NCBI GenBank assembly: GCA_003156235.1
Contig: PMGP01000235.1
Location: forward strand, 1-6,029
Source: Acidobacteriaceae bacterium
Lineage (GTDB): Bacteria > Acidobacteriota > Terriglobia > Terriglobales > Acidobacteriaceae
Reading direction: 5' to 3'
DNA length: 6,029 nucleotides
The notes below the pieces were generated by a model. That model was not told where the DNA came from. It saw only the letters and a program-made list of their open reading frames with translations, and did no database searches. Positions 1 to 6,029 of this stretch are shown one piece after another. The translations under genes and the position numbers were made by a program. Within the stretch, counting starts at the first letter, position 1, and each line of letters begins with the position of its first letter.

Positions 1-397
1 AGGAATGTCCCACCAGGATGTAGGGTGGCTTGACGGCGGCGCCCTCCAGCAGTTGATGCAGTTCGGCGGCGATGCTGGCGGGCGTCCGCGCCGTGCGAGC
101 TGGGCTGCTCCAGCCCAGTCCGCCGCGATCATAGGAGACAGTAGAAGCAAAGCGCGAAACCGGCTCCTGAATGTGAAACCAGTTCAGATTGGTGGCTGCA
201 ATCCCGGCTTCAAACAGAACAGTCGGGTTTCCTGACCCTTTTTCCACGATGTAAAGCCTGCGCCTGCCTCCGATGTCGATCCAGCGGCCATCTATGGCAT
301 AGCGCTTGCGGTCGGAACGCGCGCCGAGGCATTGATACACAATGCCTGCAACAAGCAGGGCCGCGGTCAAGCCAACAATAAAGAAAAGCAAGTTCAT
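1..397 (-). CDS. Membrane-anchored alpha/beta hydrolase (C-terminus cut by window edge)
   Basis: The first 132 residues of an alpha/beta-hydrolase-fold protein are visible. Residues 3-22 form one hydrophobic segment with no obvious cleavage site, followed by a basic stretch (RSDRKR), so the enzyme is probably tethered to the inner membrane with its domain outside. The fold is recognised from the early strand and oxyanion region (VLFEAG, about 60-65), the YDRGGLGWS turn (89-97), the ELHQLL helix (112-117) and PYILVGHS (125-132). That last motif is the start of the GxSxG nucleophile elbow, with the presumed nucleophile Ser132 at the window edge. The catalytic acid and histidine lie outside. The ATG shares ATGA with the stop of the LolA-like gene (4-base overlap), and AGGA at 404-407 is a well-placed ribosome binding site, so translation is probably coupled to the upstream genes. 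The reaction is probably ester or amide hydrolysis; the substrate is unknown. The fold is confident, the specificity is not. Confidence 0.85.
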   Translation of the reverse strand, partial: MNLLFFIVGLTAALLVAGIVYQCLGARSDRKRYAIDGRWIDIGGRRRLYIVEKGSGNPTVLFEAGIAATNLNWFHIQEPVSRFASTVSYDRGGLGWSSPARTARTPASIAAELHQLLEGAAVKPPYILVGHS

Positions 398-1194
398 TTG
401 CTGTCCTGGAAATGCGTCAATTGCTCTGGAGCAAAGTCTTTCAGGCTAAGGTTCGCTTTGGGCGTGCCATGATCAATGATCAATAAGGTTGAACCGGCTT
501 GGCCGCGAATCTTCGCTTCCACCTGGTGTGCCGACCAGAGGCCGCCCTCCTGACGCAGACCGAAGTAGGTAAACTCCTTCACGGTTCCGTTTTTCAGCGT
601 CTTCTCCACGTGCACGGGAAAGCCGATCGAGTGATCAAGCCAATTGGTGACCTCGGCGTAGTGCGACTTGTCGGCGGGGCCCGGCGTGCTCTTCACAACA
701 TTGCAATCGCGCGCGCCAAACTTCGCTTCATCGAGCGCAGTTTGATTCGCCCAGAAGTACTGCGCTTCCAAAAAATCCTCGTAGCTGAATTCGTTGCCGA
801 CTGAACCATCGCTCCATTGATCGAAGGGCAATGCTATAGGTATCTTGTCGCCGAGATGCGCAATCAGAATTGTATTTCTGCTTCCTGGCCTCATCTCCAG
901 CAGGATGTGAGCGGGGAGATGGAGAGAAGCCGGCACAGGATTCGTGCTAGATTTCGAGCCCGTGCCAATCTCCAATTGCACGCGCAGCACGCCGGGAAAC
1001 CAGTGTGCCTTGATGGTGATGGGAAAGCTGATGCGGATGCCATTCGCCTGCACACGGACCAGATGGCCGCTGGCGCGATAATCCGCTGTCTGCAAGCGTT
1101 GCCGGGAAGCCTCCAGCGGGGAGTGAGCATCTGCAGCATGCGCGGCAAGTGGAACAAACAGCGCGGCCGCCAGAGCAAGGTGCGCAACTCTCAT
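394..1194 (-). CDS. Secreted LolA-like outer-membrane lipoprotein-sorting family protein
   Basis: A 266-residue exported protein. It has a classical signal peptide (MRVAHLALAAALFVPLAAHA) with a likely cut after AHA at residue 20, and no lipobox cysteine, so it should be soluble in the periplasm. The rest lacks membrane segments and looks beta-rich. The C-terminal half carries FSYEDF (136-141), a CNVV strand (164-167), HYAEVTNWLDH (178-188), GFPVHVEK (191-198) and KEFTYFGLR (206-214). This pattern resembles the LolA-like 'outer membrane lipoprotein-sorting protein' family, whose half-barrel carries acylated cargo between membranes. The assignment is from memory of the family and no search was run. 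The start overlaps the ATPase stop by 4 bases (ATGA), with GAAGGA at 1202-1207 as ribosome binding site. Placement directly after a LolD/MacB-type transporter fits a role as its periplasmic acceptor or adaptor. It could instead be an uncharacterised periplasmic protein of similar fold. Confidence 0.72.
   Translation of the reverse strand: MRVAHLALAAALFVPLAAHAADAHSPLEASRQRLQTADYRASGHLVRVQANGIRISFPITIKAHWFPGVLRVQLEIGTGSKSSTNPVPASLHLPAHILLEMRPGSRNTILIAHLGDKIPIALPFDQWSDGSVGNEFSYEDFLEAQYFWANQTALDEAKFGARDCNVVKSTPGPADKSHYAEVTNWLDHSIGFPVHVEKTLKNGTVKEFTYFGLRQEGGLWSAHQVEAKIRGQAGSTLLIIDHGTPKANLSLKDFAPEQLTHFQDSK
404..407 (-). promoter_or_regulatory. Ribosome binding site of the alpha/beta hydrolase gene
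   Basis: AGGA on the minus strand, 6 bases before the ATG at 397 and inside the end of the LolA-like gene. It supports the start that shares ATGA with the preceding stop codon. Confidence 0.5.
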
Positions 1195-1856
1195 GCATCG
1201 ATCCTTCCGTCGCGCAGGCGAATCTGCCGCGCCGCCGAGTGCGCGATCTCATTCTCGTGCGTCACGACGATCAGCGTCATTCCTCGCTGCTTCTGAATCC
1301 CGGTGAGGATTTCCATGATGCGCGCTGAGTTCGCACTGTCCAAGTTACCGGTCGGCTCGTCGGCCAACAGAATCTCCGGCTCATTGGCCAGCGCACGGGC
1401 AATCGCCACCCGCTGCCGCTCGCCTGCGGAGAGTTCATTGGGATACTGCCGCAAACGGTGTTCCATGCCCATCTCTTTGAGCAGAGTCAGCGCCCGTTCA
1501 GCGCGCTTGGGCGGCGTGGGGCTCAGGGCCAGCATAGGAACTTGAACATTTTCGAGGATGCGCAGCGTGGGCATCAGGTGAAATGCCTGAAAGATGAATC
1601 CGATGCTTCGGGAGCGGTAGGTGTCCAGGTCGATAGCCGATCCGAGCCTTGCGTTCCTGAAGAGAACCTCGCCGCTGGTTGGCGTATCGAGGCCGCCCAG
1701 AAGTTGCAGCAGGGTGGATTTGCCGCTGCCGCTTGGTCCGCTGATGGCCAGAAACTCCCCGGCTTCGATGGCGAGATCGACGCCGCGCAAGGCCTCGATG
1801 CGCCCCTCGTCGTAGCTCTTGCATAGTTCGCGCACTTCCAACAGGGGCTCAGTCAT
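1191..1856 (-). CDS. ABC transporter ATP-binding protein, LolD/MacB type
   Basis: A 221-residue nucleotide-binding subunit that would power the adjacent permease from the cytoplasmic face. All ABC motifs are present: Walker A GPSGSGKST (40-48), Q-loop Gln90 in FIFQAFHLMP, signature LSAGERQ (142-148), Walker B ILLADEP (162-168) with catalytic Glu167, D-loop NLDS (171-174) and H-loop His200 in VVTHE. The FQ-FHLMPTLRILENV region and Walker B followed by TGNLDS are typical of the LolD/MacB/FtsE branch. The signature has Ala where the consensus LSGGE/Q has its first Gly, which is usually tolerated. The ATG at 1856 is chosen over an in-frame GTG at 1889 because GGAGG at 1866-1870 sits 9 bases upstream and homologous proteins begin near here. 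The start overlaps the permease stop by 8 bases, and the stop overlaps the next start by 4. Cargo cannot be read from the ATPase. Confidence 0.93.
   Translation of the reverse strand: MTEPLLEVRELCKSYDEGRIEALRGVDLAIEAGEFLAISGPSGSGKSTLLQLLGGLDTPTSGEVLFRNARLGSAIDLDTYRSRSIGFIFQAFHLMPTLRILENVQVPMLALSPTPPKRAERALTLLKEMGMEHRLRQYPNELSAGERQRVAIARALANEPEILLADEPTGNLDSANSARIMEILTGIQKQRGMTLIVVTHENEIAHSAARQIRLRDGRIDA
1202..1207 (-). promoter_or_regulatory. Ribosome binding site of the LolA-like gene
   Basis: GAAGGA on the minus strand, 7 bases before the ATG at 1194 and within the last codons of the ATPase gene. Together with the ATGA overlap this supports coupled translation. Confidence 0.6.
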
Positions 1857-2982
1857 GACGCAGAGCCTCCACCGGCGAGAGGTGCGCACCGCGCCATGCG
1901 GGGACGGCCCCGGCTACCAGTCCAGAAAGGATTGCGATGCCCAGCGCTTCCAACAGATGCAGCCAGGAAACGGATGCCGAGACGACGCTCGCGGTTTGCG
2001 GCAGGGTTGAGAACAGGCGCAGCACGCCCCATCCGATGCCGATGCCGATGACACCCCCGATCAGGCCCAGTACAGCAGCTTCTGTCTCAATGAGCAGCAT
2101 CACGCTCCAGCTCTTCCAGCCCAGCGCGCGCAGAATGCCGATTTCGCGTGTCTGTTCAAAGACCGACATGGCCATGGTGTTGACGATGCCCAGGATGCCC
2201 ACAATCAACGCGACGCAGGATGTGCCCCAGGCCACGGAATGCGCCAGGACTACGAGCTGATTATTGGCCGCGCGCTCGACCGCGGGAACGGCATGCAAAC
2301 CGGGTAGAGCGGTTTCGATCTCGGCCTCAGCGCGCTTGACGTAGCGGGCATGGTCTTCGCCGGCAGGCGCCGGGCGCAACCGCACATGAAATGCCGTAAC
2401 CGTCCCTTGCAGGCCGGCGAGCCGTTGCAATTGATCGAGGGGCATAATGACCGCGCCGGCCTCCAGCGCCGATCCCCCGTGGAAGATGCCGGTCACGGTG
2501 AAGGCCGCTCCCTGAATCTCCATCGTGTCGCCAACATTCTTCTTCAGAGTTCCGGCCAGAATGTCGCCCAACATAATTTCAGGTTTTCCATCCTGAAAAC
2601 GCTTCCCTGAGGTGAGGTTGAGCGAATCGAGCTCGTAGGAATCGGCTTGCCAGCCGAAGACCAGCGCATTGACCTCCGGCGTGAGATCCATCAGGTTGAA
2701 GATCATCGGCCGGGCCTGTTCGACCAGGGGCAGCGCCTGGAGCTTCGCGCCCACCGCCTCATCCAGCGAGGTATTGAGAAAACTCTTCTCCACCACGGCC
2801 AGGTCTGTGCCCGCCCCTTCGTACATGCGCAGCCATTCGTGCTCAAATGCGCGCGCGTAACCGACCAAAGCGACAAAGGCGCCGATGGCCATAGCGATGC
2901 CGCCCAGCGTCAGCAGCGTGCGCAGACGCCGGCGCCAGAGATTCTTCCAAGCAAAACCTGTGAAGGAGAGTTGGCTGGCCAT
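1849..2982 (-). CDS. ABC transporter permease, MacB/LolCE/FtsX type
   Basis: A 377-residue inner-membrane subunit with the four-helix layout of mechanotransmission (type VII) ABC permeases. There is a basic N-terminus (KNLWRRRLRT), TM1 at about 22-44, a large periplasmic MacB_PCD-like domain at about 45-240, then TM2 (about 245-272), TM3 (about 295-325, including GIGIGIGW) and TM4 (about 342-362). The FtsX-domain hallmark FEQTREIGILRALGWK (275-290) follows TM2, and the tail PAWRGAHLSPVEALRHD is characteristic. Only one permease is visible with one ATPase, so a homodimeric permease with two ATPases is inferred, as in MacB. Such machines move molecules from the periplasm or the outer inner-membrane leaflet rather than through a channel. 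The start at 2982 fits the usual N-terminus but has no clear ribosome binding site. An in-frame GTG at 3048 would add 22 residues. This is the first gene of the coupled four-gene set. Confidence 0.92.
   Translation of the reverse strand: MASQLSFTGFAWKNLWRRRLRTLLTLGGIAMAIGAFVALVGYARAFEHEWLRMYEGAGTDLAVVEKSFLNTSLDEAVGAKLQALPLVEQARPMIFNLMDLTPEVNALVFGWQADSYELDSLNLTSGKRFQDGKPEIMLGDILAGTLKKNVGDTMEIQGAAFTVTGIFHGGSALEAGAVIMPLDQLQRLAGLQGTVTAFHVRLRPAPAGEDHARYVKRAEAEIETALPGLHAVPAVERAANNQLVVLAHSVAWGTSCVALIVGILGIVNTMAMSVFEQTREIGILRALGWKSWSVMLLIETEAAVLGLIGGVIGIGIGWGVLRLFSTLPQTASVVSASVSWLHLLEALGIAILSGLVAGAVPAWRGAHLSPVEALRHD
1866..1870 (-). promoter_or_regulatory. Ribosome binding site fixing the ABC ATPase start
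   Basis: GGAGG on the minus strand, 9 bases before the ATG at 1856 and inside the last codons of the permease gene. It supports the 221-residue form over the GTG start at 1889. Confidence 0.65.
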
Positions 2983-3123
2983 GACGCAGGAAAAAGTCCT
3001 CAAGAATAGTAAAGCTGTTCTGACGGGAAAAATTGGACAAAAAAACACTCACAAGGCCCACTCATAGCAGCCGCAGACAAATCAACCATCGCCGTGAGCT
3101 TTGCTCGAACTCGCCGAGCTACA

Positions 3124-3157
3124 CGGGTCCGAGGAGCAACTTGGCTCGCCGGACCCG
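3124..3157. repeat. Strong inverted repeat between the zinc-ribbon gene and the ABC operon
   Basis: CGGGTCCG (3124-3131) and CGGACCCG (3150-3157) are perfect 8-base complementary arms. Inside them GAGC (3134-3137) pairs with GCTC (3144-3147) around a 6-base loop. A further GAGC/GCTC pair (3116-3119 and 3157-3160) and a small GCTCG/CGAGC hairpin (3103-3107 and 3115-3119) lie alongside and could give alternative folds. No T run follows on either strand, so it is not a textbook intrinsic terminator. It could be a processed 3' end, part of a Rho-dependent stop for the zinc-ribbon transcript, or a structured leader of the ABC operon. Confidence 0.55.
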
Positions 3158-3169
3158 CTCAAAACCTTG

Positions 3170-3487
3170 TTAGCGGTTGCCGCGCGAAGCGCCGCCGCCG
3201 CTGCCCTTGCGCGCCTGGTAGCAATCCCGGCAATAGACCGGGCGGTCGCCACGCGGTTCAAAAGGCACTGTTGTAGGCTGTCCGCAACCCGAACAAATCA
3301 CAGGTGTTCCCTGTGCCGAGCTCGAACGGTAGCCGGAGCCCCCCGCATCGTTCTTCTTTGCCTGACGGCAATTCTTGCAACGTTTTGGGGTCGAATAACC
3401 ACGTTCCTGAAAGAACGTCTGATCAGCAGCGGTGAAGGTGAAGTCCTGCCCGCAATCGCTGCACGTAAGTTGCATATCTCCGGCCAT
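3170..3487 (-). CDS. Small double zinc-binding protein (zinc-ribbon plus CxxC-x17-CxxC domain)
   Basis: A 105-residue, probably cytoplasmic protein with no signal peptide or membrane segment. Two metal-binding modules are visible. The first has CSDC (9-12) and CKNC (37-40) separated by 24 residues, with the YSTPKRCKNCR pattern of the 'probable zinc-ribbon' family. The second has CSGC (65-68) and CRDC (86-89) separated by exactly 17 residues, matching a recognised CxxC-x17-CxxC domain that includes VPFEPRGDRPVYC. A Gly/Ser linker (49-59) joins them, and the end is Gly/Ser/Arg-rich (GSGGGASRGNR). Zinc binding is inferred from the eight cysteines. Function is unknown; nucleic-acid or protein binding would fit the basic tail. 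The frame stays open far upstream, but the ATG at 3487 is chosen because GAGGAGA at 3491-3497 is a strong ribosome binding site and homology starts here. It appears monocistronic, with gaps of roughly 160 and 187 bases on either side. Confidence 0.88.
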   Translation of the reverse strand: MAGDMQLTCSDCGQDFTFTAADQTFFQERGYSTPKRCKNCRQAKKNDAGGSGYRSSSAQGTPVICSGCGQPTTVPFEPRGDRPVYCRDCYQARKGSGGGASRGNR

Positions 3488-3490
3488 GGG

Positions 3491-3497
3491 TCTCCTC
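3491..3497 (-). promoter_or_regulatory. Ribosome binding site fixing the zinc-ribbon protein start
   Basis: On the minus strand GAGGAGA lies immediately before ACC-ATG-type spacing (3 bases) to the ATG at 3487, with the GGAG core about 4-5 bases away. This decides the start, because the same frame has no stop for about 310 further codons upstream. A TACAAT element slightly further upstream resembles a -10 box, but I see no matching -35, so no promoter is called. Confidence 0.7.
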
Positions 3498-3622
3498 GTG
3501 GAAATTGTACCTCCCTTCAGCCCTTTCCGTACATGGAATCTTTTTGAATCTAAAAAACTTGTGCTTGGCAAGGTATGCGGTCCCGGTAATTGTTCTGAGG
3601 CAAGGCCGGTCTGTGTGGCGCT

Positions 3623-3652
3623 AAAAGCCGGGTAGCAAAGCTGACGCCGGCT
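3623..3652 (-). terminator. Candidate intrinsic terminator overlapping the helicase-nuclease stop codon
   Basis: Read on the minus strand, AGCCGG (3652-3647) pairs with CCGGCT (3631-3626). Inside, GT pairs with AC and AGC pairs with GCT around a TTT loop, with two single-C bulges on the left arm. The right arm runs into TTTT (3626-3623). The stem starts within the TAG stop. A bulged 11-pair hairpin with a short T run is a plausible but modest Rho-independent terminator. It would separate the helicase-nuclease transcript from the zinc-ribbon gene. Confidence 0.45.
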
Positions 3653-6029
3653 AGAGCTTCCACCAGTCCAACAGTGAAAAACGCGGATAGAAGAGGCCGG
3701 CGAACAGGGGCGCGTCCACCCCGTGAAGGTTGCGCAGGATGCCGGCATAGGCTTCAAGCTGGGGGGCAAAAAGCTGCCGAAGCCTCGGAAGGGCCTGTTC
3801 CGGGTCCAAATTGCCGGCGTGGGTGGTCTTGTAGTCGATGATCCACCAGCAATCGTTACCCTCGGCTCCGGGCGTGGGACCGGCACGGAAGACGCGGTCC
3901 ACGCGCACAGAGCGCAGGTCACCGGCGACGACCCCGGCCCAGGCAGCCTCGCTGGCTGCGGTGGCATGGGGCGATAGAATCCATGAGCCGATAGGGTCGT
4001 GGGAGGCTTTAAGCGCCAACTGAAGAGCCTCAGCGGCGATCTGCGCGGCCTGGGGCTGCTCCACGCCGGTGGCGCGCACCTGGGCGGCGATGCGAGGCTC
4101 AAACTGCTGAAGAGCCGAGCGGGCAGCCTGCCAATTGAGCCTATTGCGCAGGCGGGCCAGCTCTTCAAGCAGCGTGTGGACGGCTGTTCCCAGAGCGCGG
4201 GAGAGCAGCCCGCCCTCGTGGCGGGGATAGAGCTGGGCAGGGCCGGTTCCCATTCCGAGGTCGGCTGGTTCCGTGGCGGCACGCGAGGCGGCGGGTGCCC
4301 CAGGTCCCTCGCATTTGGGGACCTGGGAAAAGAGCGTCCGGTAATCCGGCGGCAACCGGCGTAGCAGCGTGGGGGAAGGCATGACCGCCAGATTGCTCTC
4401 GCCGGAGGCGGCGATGGACTCAATCTCTTCTTCCTCGCGGGTCTTTTGGGTTGATCTGGCCGCTTTCCATCCTTCGAATCGCTTGCGAACCTCTTCTTCC
4501 AGCGCCGGCCAGGCGGTGGCCAGGAGGCTGTTCACGGGTTCCACCAGGGTCAACTCCCCATCCTTCTCCTTGCAGGCGGGACGGGCGAAGAGGTGAAGTT
4601 CCTCGCGGGCGCGGGTGGCGGCGACGTAGAGAATGCGCCGGGTCTCCTGCGATTCTCGCTCGCGATAGACGCGATCAACCCACTCCTTGGCTCGGCCCCG
4701 GCCTTCGCGCTTGCGTTGCAAGGGAGCGATCAGGAACTCGGTAATCTCTCCCGATTCGCCGGGTTCGGCTAGCCCGCGTTCCAGCCAGGTCAGCATCCTC
4801 GTCTTGCCGCGCCCCGCCGGAGCCTGCAACTCAGGAACGATGACCACCTCGAACTCCAGGCCTTTGGATTTGTGGATGGTCATCAACTGCACGCCGCAAT
4901 CGCTGTCGGCTCCGGGATCGGGCAGGGCGGTGAGCTTGTCGAGGGCTGCATTGAGGCCGGGGCCAAGCAGCTCCGGTTCGCCATCCAGCAGGCGATCCAG
5001 ACAGCTCCAGAGAAGGTCGAGGTTGGCGCGGGCGGTTGCGTCCACGCACGATGCGCCGCCCAGCCGCAGCCAGACCTGCTCCAGCCAGGTTCCCAGCGAA
5101 GCCGTGGGATTGGCGGCGCGAAGGGCGGGCGCTGAAGCAATTGTGTCGAGAACGCGCCCGGCGGCCACGCGACCCTCTTCGCTTAGCAGCGGAAGCCGCT
5201 CGGCGATCAACTCCGGCAAGGGCAGAGGACGCTGCTCAGAATCGTCGTTGCCGGCAATGCGGTGCAGGTCGTCGAGCGAGAGGCCGCACCAGGGGGCGCG
5301 CAAAACGCCCAGCCAGGCCACGCGATCCTGGGGATTGAGCAGGGCGCGGGCCAGAACCAGCGCGTCGAGGACTTCGGGGCGGGCTGCTAGCTGTTCCAGT
5401 TCGACGGCGCGAAAGGGAATTCCGGCCTCGCGCAGAGCCTGAGCGATGGGCACAAGGTGGTTCTTGGCACGGCCGAGGATGGCGACTCGGAATTTTTTGT
5501 CTTCGCCACGATCATGAGAGAGACGGGCCTGCTCCATGGAACCTTGATGGATGTGGATCAGGGCGACAATCTCTTCCATCTGCGCTGCGCGTGCAGTTTC
5601 AATTTCGCACGAGGCTTGGGGATCGGCGAATTTGCCGCGTCCGGCTTGGGGAACGAAGTCGAGATGCAGCGCATAAGCCGGACCGTCACTTGCCGTTTCT
5701 TCCCGCGCCGGTTTGGCCGAAGAAAATGTAATGCCGCTGCCGTCATTTGCCGCGAAGATTTGCGCGAAGGCTTGATTGAGCCGCTCAACCAGCCCAGGCG
5801 TGGTGCGGAAATTGGCTGTGAGAGAAACAGAGTCGAAGAGCAGCGGATCATCGTTTGGGATTTCGAGACCAAGGGCTTTGACGCGCGGAAAAAGTTCAGC
5901 ATCAGCGTCGCGGAAGAAGTAGATGGATTGCATGGGGTCGCCGACCACGAAGCAGGTGCGGCCAGGCCGTTCTGGCCAAGCGGCGATGAGGCTGGAGAGC
6001 AACTGGTGCTGGCGGCGGCTGGTGTCCTG
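3651..6029 (-). CDS. AddA/RecB-like UvrD-family helicase-nuclease (N-terminus cut by window edge)
   Basis: The final 792 residues of a superfamily 1A helicase fused to a nuclease, the type that unwinds and degrades double-strand DNA ends for recombinational repair. Numbering from the window edge, QDTS (1-4) is the end of motif II (DExQDTS), VVGDPMQSIYFFR (28-40) is motif III, ANFRTTP (72-78) motif IV, MTIHKSKGLEF (383-393) motif V and LYVAATRARE (467-476) motif VI. The C-terminal PD-(D/E)XK nuclease shows GTAVH (614-618), VDRV (710-713), IIDYKT (730-735) and QLEAYA (757-762). His618, Asp711, Asp732 and Lys734 are all present, so nuclease activity is expected. No four-cysteine iron-sulfur signature of the AddB kind is seen. 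Walker A and motif Ia lie beyond the edge, with perhaps 400 residues missing by comparison with AddA. AddA is favoured over RecB, but no AddB or RecC/RecD partner is visible to settle it. The protein ends ILRN...LLDWWKL with TAG at 3651-3653. Confidence 0.93.
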   Translation of the reverse strand, partial: QDTSRRQHQLLSSLIAAWPERPGRTCFVVGDPMQSIYFFRDADAELFPRVKALGLEIPNDDPLLFDSVSLTANFRTTPGLVERLNQAFAQIFAANDGSGITFSSAKPAREETASDGPAYALHLDFVPQAGRGKFADPQASCEIETARAAQMEEIVALIHIHQGSMEQARLSHDRGEDKKFRVAILGRAKNHLVPIAQALREAGIPFRAVELEQLAARPEVLDALVLARALLNPQDRVAWLGVLRAPWCGLSLDDLHRIAGNDDSEQRPLPLPELIAERLPLLSEEGRVAAGRVLDTIASAPALRAANPTASLGTWLEQVWLRLGGASCVDATARANLDLLWSCLDRLLDGEPELLGPGLNAALDKLTALPDPGADSDCGVQLMTIHKSKGLEFEVVIVPELQAPAGRGKTRMLTWLERGLAEPGESGEITEFLIAPLQRKREGRGRAKEWVDRVYRERESQETRRILYVAATRAREELHLFARPACKEKDGELTLVEPVNSLLATAWPALEEEVRKRFEGWKAARSTQKTREEEEIESIAASGESNLAVMPSPTLLRRLPPDYRTLFSQVPKCEGPGAPAASRAATEPADLGMGTGPAQLYPRHEGGLLSRALGTAVHTLLEELARLRNRLNWQAARSALQQFEPRIAAQVRATGVEQPQAAQIAAEALQLALKASHDPIGSWILSPHATAASEAAWAGVVAGDLRSVRVDRVFRAGPTPGAEGNDCWWIIDYKTTHAGNLDPEQALPRLRQLFAPQLEAYAGILRNLHGVDAPLFAGLFYPRFSLLDWWKL

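Noticed and set aside
1304..1826. Several plus-strand open frames opposite the ATPase gene.
   Set aside because: They are mirror frames of a well-supported ABC ATPase, with no ribosome sites or recognisable domains.
1191..1856. The LSAGE signature as a sign of a degenerate ATPase.
   Set aside because: Walker A, Q-loop, Walker B with Glu, D-loop and H-loop are all intact, and Ala at this position is compatible with function in ABC proteins.
2034..2050. Short CGATGC tandem repeat (nearly three copies).
   Set aside because: It encodes alternating Gly-Ile in transmembrane helix 3 of the permease; ordinary codon reuse explains it and the copy number is too low for a convincing slippage locus.
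2983..3169. Promoter for the ABC operon.
   Set aside because: The T-rich leader has loose -10-like stretches, but none pairs with a convincing -35 at proper spacing, so no promoter is claimed.
3488..4423. The zinc-ribbon frame stays open for about 310 codons upstream, through the gap and across the helicase-nuclease gene in another frame.
   Set aside because: The upstream part is Pro/Ser/Arg-rich as expected for a shifted frame of a GC-rich gene. It matches no family I recognise, and a strong ribosome binding site marks the start at 3487.
4687..5442. A 251-codon plus-strand open frame opposite the helicase-nuclease gene.
   Set aside because: It is Ser/Arg-rich, low in recognisable motifs, and lies entirely opposite a helicase with intact motifs; a typical GC-rich shadow.

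Overview
The window is GC-rich and tightly packed, and every supportable gene lies on the minus strand. Gene content suggests a Gram-negative soil-type bacterium, most likely an Acidobacteriota (Terriglobia-like) member. The clues are a LolA-like periplasmic protein of a type I associate with that group, a small protein pairing a zinc-ribbon with a CxxC-x17-CxxC domain, and the overall codon style. This is an inference from recognised families. There is no rRNA or other marker gene here.

In transcription order (right to left), the window opens with the C-terminal two thirds of an AddA/RecB-type helicase-nuclease (6029 to 3651). It enters inside helicase motif II and ends with an intact PD-(D/E)XK nuclease domain. 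A hairpin followed by a short T run overlaps its stop codon and is a plausible terminator. After about 160 bases comes a free-standing 105-residue protein with two zinc-binding modules and a strong ribosome binding site (3487 to 3170). A 187-base gap follows, containing a strong inverted repeat (3124-3157) and a T-rich leader (minus-strand sense).

The left half is a four-gene operon with overlapping start and stop codons: a MacB/LolCE/FtsX-type permease (2982 to 1849), a LolD-type ATPase (1856 to 1191), a secreted LolA-like protein (1194 to 394), and a membrane-anchored alpha/beta hydrolase (397 to the left edge, cut at its nucleophile elbow). The first two should form a mechanotransmission-type ABC machine in the inner membrane. 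The third is a candidate periplasmic carrier, and the fourth a candidate modifying enzyme or esterase working with it. The substrate is unknown.

No RNA genes, mobile elements, CRISPR arrays or origins were seen. I found no clearly new system. The most interesting items are the coupled transporter-carrier-hydrolase cassette and the structured gap in front of it.
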